A DNA stretch of 11,393 nt from JBBRQP01 sp038226175 (GTDB lineage: Bacteria; Cyanobacteriota; Cyanobacteriia; Gloeobacterales; Anthocerotibacteraceae). Positions 6,075-11,393 of the stretch are shown one piece after another (position 1 is the stretch's first letter; each line of letters opens with the position of its first letter). The position numbers and the translations under genes are program-made. The notes under the pieces were generated by a model, which had not been told where the DNA came from, searched no databases, and saw only the letters and a program-made list of their open reading frames with translations. The stretch covers positions 1 to 11,393 of the forward strand of contig JBBRQP010000090.1 of the NCBI GenBank assembly GCA_038226175.1, written 5' to 3'.

Positions 6075-6320
6075 TGATCTTTCCCGCATTAATGGACACT
6101 TGGCTAAAGTTGTTCTATTATGACAAGATTCTCAATGACTTCCAAGAAGCCTCGCATCTATGACCTTCAGTCGCGCAAGCTAAAACTATCTTGCTTGAGG
6201 CATTAGTTAATATCTGATCTCACTTTGAGACTTGGTCTGACTACCTAAACCCTACCTTAATAAACTATATATGAGATAAATGAAAACCTATCAAAGTGTC
6301 ATTTATTGTGGTATTTGACA
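6075..6320 (+). repeat. Hybrid repeat copy 4 (shortest)
   Basis: Fourth direct repeat. It has the tip TGATCTTTCCCGC at 6075, then GGACACTTGGCTAAAGTTG and the orfA-like start MTSKKPRIYDLQSRKL. The centre is about 40 bp shorter than in copy 3. The hairpin is degraded (GACTTGG / CTAAACCC). There is only one right-hand site, TGTCATTTATTGTGG, and the copy ends in TTTGACA at 6320. It sits inside the IS3 remnant on its left. Confidence 0.7.
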
Positions 6321-6333
6321 AAAAGACTTGATT

Positions 6334-6585
6334 TTAGTTATATGGGAGATAGCCCTCCCATTTCCACGGTGTATATTGATCTCTGAGGAGCGTTTCCAGT
6401 AACTCCTTAAAAATGCTATGACCATTCGAGCTATTTGCCATCAAGACGATGCCAATTTTTTGATCAGGAAACGCAACCGCATGATTTTCCCAACCATCAT
6501 CGTGACCTTCTTTAAAGTACGCTTTGCCATAGGGTGTCTGGAATAAGCCCCAACCGCAGACAGCTTCATATAACTGATTTACCCT
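6334..6585 (-). pseudogene. C-terminal fragment of a second beta-lactamase-related serine hydrolase
   Basis: The - strand frame gives about 83 residues without a start: LYEAVCGWGLFQTPYGKAY, then FKEGHDDGWENHAVAFPDQK, then IGIVLMANSSNGHSIFKELL, ending ...PWKWEGYLPYN-stop. The KEGHDDGW block corresponds to the third active-site motif (K/H-x-G) of class C beta-lactamase/PBP-type hydrolases, and the ending is that of a complete C-terminus. The catalytic SxxK and YxN parts are absent. An in-frame TGA closes it at its upstream edge, and its first codons overlap the end of the full-length hydrolase gene. Its sequence is unlike the C-terminus of that neighbour, so it comes from another gene and not from a frameshift. 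Confidence 0.75.
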
Positions 6586-8039
6586 TCAGGTTGGATGAGG
6601 TATTGTTCCAAGGTTCCATTCGGTAGGCTAAGCGTGGTCAGGCCAAGGGTCTTGCTGCCACTCTTGATGCGGAAGGAATGAATCGTCATACCACCCCGAC
6701 TACCGTGATTTAATTCTACAAATTCGCTGGGCGTACCAAGGGGCGCAAGGCTCATAGTATAGTCGGCAAGCACCTCCTCAGAGAAATAAGCATTGGCATT
6801 AGGGCTAAATAGGCTGCGGTCGAACTTTCCTTTTTGCAAATTCGCAAAGATGGTTTGTGCGGCACGTAAGGCTTGTGAGCCATCGGCATTACTGGTATCA
6901 AATAGAGCTGTTGCAATACCCTGCGCAATTTGATTTGCTGCTGCCGACTCGCCATTGGTTAACACCACAATGGCTGTCCGGTCATCAGGATAGATTTCAT
7001 TCCTACTTACGAATCCTGATAGCCCACCGCTATGGAAGATGCGCCAGTGATCATTTACAGCATTCACGCTTACGCCCAGACCATAGCGTGTGGCTAAGCC
7101 ATTGGTTAGGTGCATATCGGTTTGCATTACTTTGTAAGAAGAGGGTTGAAGTACAGTGCGGTTAATCGTTGCGATATCCCACAAGGCCAAATCATGGGGG
7201 GTCATGGCCAGTTCCCCAGCAGCAAAGACCCAGCCCTTCGCCTCTTTAAGGGCAGGTCGCAAGGGACCTAACGCATTCCGGGTGTAGCCTTCTGCATCAT
7301 CCGTACTCAGGGCTCCTGCACCAATATCTATCACCGATGTCATGCGTAGGGGACTAAATATGCGTTTTTGGAGAAAATCAAACAGCGGCATTCCACTTAC
7401 CTTCTCAGCGATTAAGCCCGCAATAATATAGTTCGTGTTGCTATATTGCCATTGTGTACCTGGTAGGAAATCAAGGGGCTTGCGTGCCCAGCGGTCGAGA
7501 ATAGCTTGAGGTGTGGTGGGCTTGAGCATATCAACAAACAAATAACCTTGGGGGTAATAGTCTTGGTAACCCGCCGTCATTGAGAGCAATTGACGAAGAG
7601 AAATATTTTTCGCCTGTGTCAATTCGGGTAGCCACTGGGCAACTTTATCGTCTAAGGATAACTTTTTTTCTTCGGCGAGAAGCAATAGAGTCGTAGCGGC
7701 GAATTGCTTACTGATCGAACCGATGCAATAGCGCATGGTGGGAGTAGCCTGTTGGGGCGGAGTCAGTCGTCCTGAGCCATACCCTTGTTCGTAGACAATC
7801 TGGGCATCTCGCACCAAGGCGATAGAAGCACTAGGCGTGCCTGTGATGGCTAGTACATCTGTGACGACCTTATCAATACGGGTGCGTTGTGTAATAGTTA
7901 TTGTCTCCTGAGCATCCACAGGCGCAACCATAAACACGACAAAGGCAAGCGGCAAACAAATAAGGACACGTGTGAGTAGGTTATCTTTTTTAAGCAATAT
8001 AGAGCGTTGAGATATCGTAGCAAACAGTTGTTTTTTCAT
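6579..8039 (-). CDS. Secreted serine hydrolase, beta-lactamase/PBP4-like (class C fold)
   Basis: A 486-residue exported protein. A long n-region is followed by the hydrophobic core VLICLPLAFVVFMVAPVDAQ, with signal peptidase cleavage likely after about residue 43. The serine beta-lactamase/D-Ala-D-Ala carboxypeptidase-like domain has all three motifs: SISK (nucleophile S108, K111), YSN (Y199-N201) and HSGG (H336), the HxG form usual in esterase- or peptidase-type members. Residues after about 385 form a separate C-terminal domain. The family includes carboxypeptidases, esterases and peptidases; true beta-lactam resistance is not implied. The ribosome binding site GAGGAGA stands 8 nt before the ATG. 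It is monocistronic. The C-terminus overlaps the start of a fragment from another hydrolase, which suggests recombination between two such genes. Confidence 0.9.
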   Translation of the reverse strand: MKKQLFATISQRSILLKKDNLLTRVLICLPLAFVVFMVAPVDAQETITITQRTRIDKVVTDVLAITGTPSASIALVRDAQIVYEQGYGSGRLTPPQQATPTMRYCIGSISKQFAATTLLLLAEEKKLSLDDKVAQWLPELTQAKNISLRQLLSMTAGYQDYYPQGYLFVDMLKPTTPQAILDRWARKPLDFLPGTQWQYSNTNYIIAGLIAEKVSGMPLFDFLQKRIFSPLRMTSVIDIGAGALSTDDAEGYTRNALGPLRPALKEAKGWVFAAGELAMTPHDLALWDIATINRTVLQPSSYKVMQTDMHLTNGLATRYGLGVSVNAVNDHWRIFHSGGLSGFVSRNEIYPDDRTAIVVLTNGESAAANQIAQGIATALFDTSNADGSQALRAAQTIFANLQKGKFDRSLFSPNANAYFSEEVLADYTMSLAPLGTPSEFVELNHGSRGGMTIHSFRIKSGSKTLGLTTLSLPNGTLEQYLIQPEG

Positions 8040-8142
8040 GAAGGCTTCTCCTCGCTTATCTCAGGTTCTTTACTATGGGCTAGCGACGTAAATATTTTAT
8101 CCTAGAATTAATTAAGAAACTTCGACCTCTCTTCACGGATTC

Positions 8143-8468
8143 TGACTTTCCCCGGAACTAATTGATACTTCGCTAAAGTTGTTCTATTAGGAGAACGTCC
8201 TCATGACTTACAAAAAATGTCACATCTATGACTTTCGGCCACACAAGCTATGTCCAACTTAGCCACTTATTTAAAATCAGCTTGCTTAAGGCATTAGCTA
8301 ATGTCTGATACTCATGTTGAGGCCTGGTCGGATTACCCAAGCTCCAAAGTGACAAGCTATATATAAATTAACTTACAGTCTATCAGACTAACATTTATTG
8401 TGTTAATTTTAGTCCCGAATTTTGGACAAATAATCTGGTAACAGTCTCATTTATTTTGGTATCCGACA
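8143..8468 (+). repeat. Hybrid repeat copy 5
   Basis: Fifth direct repeat. It has the tip TGACTTTCCCC at 8143, then ACTTCGCTAAAGTTGTTCTA, AGGAGA, and ATGACTTACAAAAAATG opening a 19-codon orfA-like frame. The hairpin is weakened (GGCCTGG / CCCAAGCTC). The right part has ACATTTATTGTG, GGACAAATAATCTGGTAACA and CTCATTTATTTTGGTA, and ends in CCGACA at 8468, matching copy 1 rather than copies 2 and 3. The rest of the 597-bp gene-free region 8040-8636 (8040-8142 and 8469-8636) should hold the promoters of the two divergent genes, but I see no convincing boxes. Confidence 0.75.
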
Positions 8469-8636
8469 CTAGGTTAGCTCTCAAGATACAAACGTACTAT
8501 TTTTTCCATTCGTTAGCAGACCCCTAGAAATCTAATATTTAAATTATTTGGTGATAAGATTTGGTGAATCAGCCCGGTATATTCCTTGACTGACAGATCC
8601 TTTGGTCTTTCTTCATCCTCAACTTACATTTAGCTT

Positions 8637-9437
8637 ATGAGCGATAGAATGATCATATCTGAACAAACAACATTGATACTTTGCGCAGGGATGACCCGGT
8701 CTGGTAGTACCTGGCTATATAATACTGTGCGCCTCCTACTCGAATTGGAATATCCGGGGGAAGTCTATGGGTGTTGGTATAACAACTATGATCCGTCACA
8801 CGTTGCACGATACCATGTTATAAAGCTTCATGCTCCCAATGATGATCTGGCCGAAAAAGCTGAAAAGATCGTCACGTCTTATCGGGATCTTCGTGATATT
8901 GCAGCGTCTGCCTGGATTCGGAATTGGGCTTCTACAGAAGAAGAACTCTTCCAATTTGTTGTCTCTGCAGTTAACTGTCACGATTACTGGGTAAAACATA
9001 GTGGTTCTAACATTTCCTATGACAAAATTGTAGATCAACCACTATTTGTCATGCAGCAGATTGGAAAGTATATTGGGTTGCGACCGGATCTAGATTTTAT
9101 GTCTATTCTTATCCAAATTGAAAACTTACCAGCGGCTAACTCTGTAGCAGATCAACATAATCCGCTTATATTAGAGCAATATCATCATCCAGTTACATTA
9201 TTGCATCAGCAACATAGAATGAACGGTACAAGTGGGTATTACCGCGAAGTTCTTCGACCAGACCTTATCGCCAGAATCGAAAATAGTTTTGAGCCTTGGC
9301 TACGCTCCTATGGGTATAGCTTCATAAGGAGTAAGAAAACATTTTTTTCCTTTTGGAGTCAGAAGCTCACTACTAATGTGCATAAAGGCCGAAAACCGCA
9401 AATCTGGGCATTGACTTTTTGGCGTCGCTGCCACTGA
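8637..9437 (+). CDS. Sulfotransferase family protein with an altered C-terminus
   Basis: A 266-residue cytosolic enzyme that should transfer sulfate from PAPS to an unknown acceptor. The 5'-phosphosulfate-binding loop is AGMTRSGSTWLYN (about 17-29), with the GSTWL core; the 3'-phosphate-binding motif is VTSYRDLRDIAASAW (79-93), with the R and S expected in the family. A typical SYDKIV segment follows later. The last 23 residues, from about LTTNVHKG at 244, are read from DNA that in the opposite strand is a serine recombinase remnant, so the original C-terminus was probably lost or replaced. The core fold may still be complete. I see no clear ribosome binding site before the ATG at 8637; the ATG at 8649 is an alternative. 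There is no operon partner. Confidence 0.8.
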   Translation: MSDRMIISEQTTLILCAGMTRSGSTWLYNTVRLLLELEYPGEVYGCWYNNYDPSHVARYHVIKLHAPNDDLAEKAEKIVTSYRDLRDIAASAWIRNWASTEEELFQFVVSAVNCHDYWVKHSGSNISYDKIVDQPLFVMQQIGKYIGLRPDLDFMSILIQIENLPAANSVADQHNPLILEQYHHPVTLLHQQHRMNGTSGYYREVLRPDLIARIENSFEPWLRSYGYSFIRSKKTFFSFWSQKLTTNVHKGRKPQIWALTFWRRCH

Positions 9438-9483
9438 TTTTGTCATCAAAGATTTGCTGATATCCCGCTTTCTGGAGTGCGTC
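9373..9483 (-). pseudogene. Fragment of a serine recombinase (resolvase/invertase)
   Basis: The - strand reads DALQKAGYQQIFDDKISGSD and then drifts into AKKSMPRFAVFGLYAH-stop. DALxKAGxxxIFxDKxSG is a hallmark of the N-terminal catalytic domain of Tn3-type resolvases and DNA invertases, about residues 30-50. The catalytic serine region, the rest of the domain and the DNA-binding part are all missing. It overlaps the 3' end of the sulfotransferase gene in antisense and stops at the tip of the IS remnant on its right. Confidence 0.6.
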
Positions 9484-9490
9484 ACCGGAA

Positions 9491-9735
9491 TGTGTCAATA
9501 GAAAAGAGACACTTCGTAAAAAGAATTAGTGAGTTACCTCCTTTGTGTCGGTGGGCGGGTTAATCCACACAGCGGTGGTTACTTCTGCTGGAATGGGTAC
9601 ACCCCGGACAAACCTTTCTGGGTGAACTTTGTATGCTGCCTCCAAAACCTGTTGGCGTTGTTGGAGCACCTGCTGTGCTTCACCGCGATGACCTTGACCT
9701 CTCTGATTTATTAGAAATGCTCCTAGCTCAGTGGG
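9491..9735 (-). mobile_element. Right-end remnant of a second IS3-type element
   Basis: The outer tip is about TGTCAATAGAAAAGAGACAC at 9491-9512, followed inward by the stop codon and tail of a transposase gene (9526-9735). The left end and most of the gene are absent. It abuts the recombinase fragment, as if inserted into it. It differs from the 5924-6074 remnant and is a different IS. Confidence 0.65.
9526..9735 (-). pseudogene. C-terminal fragment of an IS3/IS481-type transposase
   Basis: A 69-residue open - strand frame: PTELGAFLINQRGQGHRGEA, then QQVLQQRQQVLEAAYKVHPE, then RFVRGVPIPAEVTTAVWINP and PTDTKEVTH-stop. The block AAYxxHPERFVxGxPxxPxxxTAVWINPP is the usual end of integrase-core transposases of this type. 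The frame closes upstream with a stop at 9736-9738 and has no start, so it is only a tail. Together with the recombinase fragment it fills the 3' side of the sulfotransferase gene up to the toxin-antitoxin region. I see nothing in 9784-9910. Confidence 0.75.
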
Positions 9736-9753
9736 TTAATCAGAATTTATAAC

Positions 9754-9783
9754 ATTCCGTAATTGCAGAATTCCATAATTGCA
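9754..9783 (+). repeat. Two tandem 16-bp direct repeats
   Basis: ATTCCGTAATTGCA (9754-9767) and ATTCCATAATTGCA (9770-9783) match at 13 of 14 positions with a period of 16 bp. They lie between the transposase tail and vapBC. They may be a remnant of an insertion or a binding site; no function can be assigned. Confidence 0.5.
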
Positions 9784-9910
9784 ATTGCTTTACTCTTTTC
9801 TCTGTGGGGGAATACGGCACAGTTTTATTGGGGAAGAGAATGTTGAAGGGGGCTGTTACAAAGTACTCTGATTCTATTTTTACCTAGCGGCATCGGAAGG
9901 GGAAATGCCA

Positions 9911-9916
9911 TACAAT
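9911..9916 (+). promoter_or_regulatory. Probable -10 box of vapBC
   Basis: TACAAT matches the -10 consensus at 5 of 6 positions and lies 9 nt before the operator palindrome, which would thus cover the transcription start. No good -35 box is visible at the usual distance. Confidence 0.45.
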
Positions 9917-9924
9917 ACTGCTAT

Positions 9925-9950
9925 GTGCCACAAAAAGATAAATGTGGCAC
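9925..9950. promoter_or_regulatory. Palindromic operator of the vapBC operon
   Basis: A perfect 8-bp inverted repeat, GTGCCACA (9925-9932) and TGTGGCAC (9943-9950), with a 10-nt A-rich spacer; the half-sites are 18 bp apart. It is located between the -10 box and the vapB start. AbrB-type antitoxins commonly bind such palindromes, alone or with the toxin, to repress their own operon. Confidence 0.6.
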
Positions 9951-9962
9951 TCAAGAGGGAGT

Positions 9963-10229
9963 ATGAATAAGCTGTCTAAATCGGTAGAGGTACATTTGGG
10001 TCGCCAAGGAAGGTTGGTGATTCCGGCTGCTCTGCGGCAGTTACTGGGGTTTGAGGAGGGGGATTCATTGATTGCCCGTGAGGAAGCAGGGCGATTGGTG
10101 TTGGAAAAGCAAGCAATGGTGAAGCAGCGGCTGAAGGCTCGCTTTGCCCAGGTGCCCAAGGATCGCAGTTTGGCAGATGAGTTAATCGCCGAACGGCGGG
10201 AAGAGGCAAAAAGGGAAGTGGTTGAATGA
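9963..10229 (+). CDS. vapB: AbrB/MazE-type antitoxin (VapB)
   Basis: An 88-residue protein. Residues about 7-50 form a SpoVT/AbrB-type swapped-hairpin DNA-binding domain: VEVHLGRQGRLVIPAALRQL, then LGFEEGDSLIAREEAGRLVL; the GRLVIPAALR core and GD are diagnostic. The charged C-terminal tail (QRLKARFAQVPKDRSLADEL) is the part that in such antitoxins wraps around and blocks the toxin. The ATG at 9963 has AAGAGGGA at 9953-9960 in front of it; the longer upstream reading would run through the operator. Its stop overlaps the toxin start (ATGA at 10226-10229), so translation is coupled and antitoxin is made first. It should repress the operon through the 9925-9950 palindrome. The pair is visibly richer in G than the surrounding repeats, hinting at a separate origin. 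Confidence 0.9.
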   Translation: MNKLSKSVEVHLGRQGRLVIPAALRQLLGFEEGDSLIAREEAGRLVLEKQAMVKQRLKARFAQVPKDRSLADELIAERREEAKREVVE

Positions 10230-10606
10230 CCGTTGTTTTGGATGCTTCGGCGTTGCTGGCTTATTTGAAGGGTGAGCCGGGGAGCGACGCAGTAGATGAG
10301 GTGTTGGCGGAGGCGGTGATGTCGAGTGTGAACTGGGCGGAGGTTGTGCAGAAGTCGCTCGCGGCTAGGGTTGAGGTTGCGGGGATGTTGGACGATTTGC
10401 AGTCTCTGGGGCTGATGGTAGAGCCGTTTACGTCGCAGGATGGGGAAATGGCGGGGCGATTATGGGAGCAAACGCGGCAAGCTGGGTTGTCTTTGGGAGA
10501 CCGCGCTTGTTTGAGCCTGGGATTGCGGTTGGGTGTGCCCGTTTTGACCAGTGATCGCGCTTGGTCTTCTCTCACTCTGGCTTTAGATGTGCAGATGATT
10601 CGGTGA
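10226..10606 (+). CDS. vapC: PIN-domain ribonuclease toxin (VapC)
   Basis: A 126-residue PIN-domain protein of the VapC type. These toxins are Mg2+-dependent endoribonucleases that cut tRNA or rRNA and stop growth when the antitoxin is lost. The four acidic residues of the active site are in place: D6 (VVLDASALLAYL), E39 (SSVNWAEVVQK), D92 (LSLGDRACLSLG) and D110 (VLTSDRAW). The order and the length (about 125-135 is usual) indicate a complete, active toxin. It follows the antitoxin with a 4-nt overlap. The RNA target cannot be read from the sequence. Confidence 0.92.
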   Translation: MTVVLDASALLAYLKGEPGSDAVDEVLAEAVMSSVNWAEVVQKSLAARVEVAGMLDDLQSLGLMVEPFTSQDGEMAGRLWEQTRQAGLSLGDRACLSLGLRLGVPVLTSDRAWSSLTLALDVQMIR

Positions 10607-10788
10607 TGAGTTAGTTACGACATCGCACTCCTAGTCAAAAACAAAATATTGGTATCTCCTTCACGCATGTTTGGTCTTTGTTCCTCTGACTTTAAGCAAA
10701 ACCTAGCCTTGGATGGAGTTTGCGATAGAAGTAGTCTACTCTTTACTACTATCCTATTTATAAATAAACCTCAAACATATATAATATC

Positions 10789-10832
10789 TTGACAAGCTTT
10801 ACATTAACAAGTTAATTTATATATAGAACTTG
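10789..10832 (+). promoter_or_regulatory. Promoter/operator region of the protelomerase-like gene
   Basis: A perfect -35 box TTGACA (10789-10794) is followed after 17-24 bp by AT-rich DNA (TTAATTTATATATAG) in which the -10 box cannot be fixed. This AT-rich stretch lies between inverted half-sites CAAGTT (10808-10813) and AACTTG (10827-10832), which could bind a regulator. GGTGGG at 10835-10840 is a usable ribosome binding site for the ATG at 10848. Confidence 0.45.
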
Positions 10833-10847
10833 CTGGTGGGTCGTTTG

Positions 10848-11256
10848 ATGAAACTGTGGCTAAAAAAGTTGCTAGAAACCTATTTCCCGGCGGTTAAACA
10901 TTTGACCATGGCGGATCAGGTCGAGGCAGAAAAGTGGGCTAACTGGATGAAAGACCAGTGGGCTAAACGTGGCCTAGTGAATTTATCTCAACAACGGATT
11001 CCAATGACTGAAACCCGCAATGCGATTAAGCAAGAGTTTGGGGAAGACCATATTGCTCTGGTCACCATGAATTTTACCGAACAGCAATGGCGGACGATGA
11101 ATAATCCGATCATTGACCGGGTACAGTTACGCAATGAACAGGTACAGATTATTCAAGACCCAGAAGCCATTGTAGTTAAGGCTTTAGAACTATTAGCTAG
11201 TACCTATTGGTATGACCTAGCGGCTGGTCTGGTAGCGGTTACAGGCCGTCGCTGGG
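10848..11256 (+). pseudogene. Protelomerase (telomere resolvase)-like protein, truncated by an IS256-family insertion
   Basis: Only the first ~136 codons of this gene remain. Protelomerases are tyrosine-recombinase relatives that cut palindromic DNA and seal it into hairpin telomeres. The N-terminal part (MKLWLKKLLETYFPAVKHLT to about 100) is helical and charged. Then comes DRVQLRNEQVQIIQDPEAIV and LASTYWYDLAAGLVAVTGRR, at about 117-136. The pattern 'Y-x-D-L-A-x-G-L-x-x-x-T-G-R-R' is the first catalytic-arginine box of the TelA/TelK/ResT catalytic domain. The later lysine, arginine, histidine and tyrosine are missing because the reading frame runs into the tip of an IS256-type element at about 11255 (the frame stays open to 11357 but encodes IS DNA). 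An ordinary tyrosine integrase is the alternative; I prefer protelomerase because of the GRR and the preceding helix. Confidence 0.55.
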
Positions 11257-11393
11257 GTATGTCAAGAAGATTGTGTCAGTGTGGAAATCTCACATTGGTA
11301 ACCTCCCATCAAACTCAATCGCAAACCGATTCAAGGCTCCTTTCCAATCTCGGATAGGCATCGTCCATTTCTTGGAGAGATTATGAATCGCCA
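11255..11393 (-). mobile_element. Terminal part of an IS256-family insertion sequence
   Basis: The terminal inverted repeat begins near 11255 with GGGTATGTCAAGAAGATTG, followed after a few bases by the stop codon of a - strand transposase gene. The rest of the element lies beyond the right edge. It interrupts the protelomerase-like gene. Its exact first base and target duplication (8-9 bp is usual for IS256 elements) cannot be fixed from one end. Confidence 0.8.
11290..11393 (-). CDS. IS256-family transposase, C-terminal end only (partial)
   Basis: The - strand frame runs in from the right edge and ends at TGA (complement of 11290-11292). It reads AIHNLSKKWTMPIRDWKGAL then NRFAIEFDGRLPM-stop, 33 residues. 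KWTMPIRDWxxALNxxAIxFxGRL is the nearly invariant C-terminus of Mutator-type DDE transposases of the IS256 family (Transposase_mut). The intact reading and the good match suggest a recent, possibly active copy. The catalytic DDE residues lie outside the window. This segment is antisense to the frame that continues from the protelomerase-like gene. Confidence 0.92.
   Translation of the reverse strand, partial: AIHNLSKKWTMPIRDWKGALNRFAIEFDGRLPM

Noticed and set aside
5781..6077. 98-residue + strand open frame
   Set aside because: It is antisense to the lipoprotein start and to the IS3 orfB tail, both of which match known sequence patterns.
6334..8039. One frameshifted hydrolase gene covering both the full gene and the C-terminal fragment
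   Set aside because: The full-length protein already has all three catalytic motifs, including its own HSGG block, and the fragment repeats that third motif (KEGHDDGW), so they derive from two genes.
560..8468. CRISPR array or CRISPR-associated transposon in the repeated regions
   Set aside because: The repeats are hundreds of bases long, diverged and kilobases apart, and no 28-37 bp repeat-spacer pattern, cas gene or tns gene is present. Only the style of the terminal sites recalls Tn7-like elements.
10261..10575. 104-residue - strand open frame opposite vapC
   Set aside because: It is an antisense shadow of the PIN-domain gene with no recognisable features of its own.

Overview
The window looks like an accessory, transposon-scarred stretch of a cyanobacterial chromosome or large plasmid, probably from a filamentous species. 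This rests on protein type rather than any marker gene: the DUF305 protein, the lipoprotein next to a small YGDPADQ-motif protein, the PRYSKEEFARRG-type small protein with its retropepsin-like partner, the cytoplasmic GH13 amylase and the AbrB/PIN toxin-antitoxin pair are all familiar from cyanobacteria.

Layout from left to right: a secreted DUF305 protein (67-399); a three-gene + strand operon of a small unknown protein, a DTG aspartic protease-like protein and a FosX-type fosfomycin hydrolase (1065-2127); a cytoplasmic alpha-amylase on the - strand (2766-4256); a - strand pair of lipoprotein and small hydrophilic protein (5890-5169); a secreted serine hydrolase of the beta-lactamase/PBP4 type on the - strand (8039-6579) with a C-terminal fragment of a second hydrolase behind it; a sulfotransferase (8637-9437); a VapBC-type toxin-antitoxin operon with a palindromic operator (9911-10606); and a protelomerase (telomere resolvase)-like gene (from 10848) cut off by the end of an IS256-family element whose transposase C-terminus runs off the right edge of the window.

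Between these genes lie five directly repeated, diverged elements of about 250-430 bp (560-979, 2268-2657, 4454-4887, 6075-6320, 8143-8468). Each starts with an IS3-like terminal inverted repeat, ribosome binding site and first codons of an orfA. Each continues through a conserved imperfect hairpin and finishes in an array of TGWCAWWTATTNTGG-like sites ending in ...GACA (AACA in copy 2), which resembles the end of a Tn7/Mu-type transposon. All five point the same way and separate the gene modules, so the region reads like cassettes punctuated by one hybrid element. Decayed pieces of other elements fill the remaining gaps: IS3 orfA at 2128-2264, IS3 orfB tails at 5967-6074 and 9526-9735, and a serine recombinase at 9373-9483.

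The genes do not form one pathway. Operonic links are clear only for the 1065-2127 triplet, the 5890-5169 pair and vapBC. The observations most worth following up are the repeated hybrid element and the broken protelomerase-like gene.
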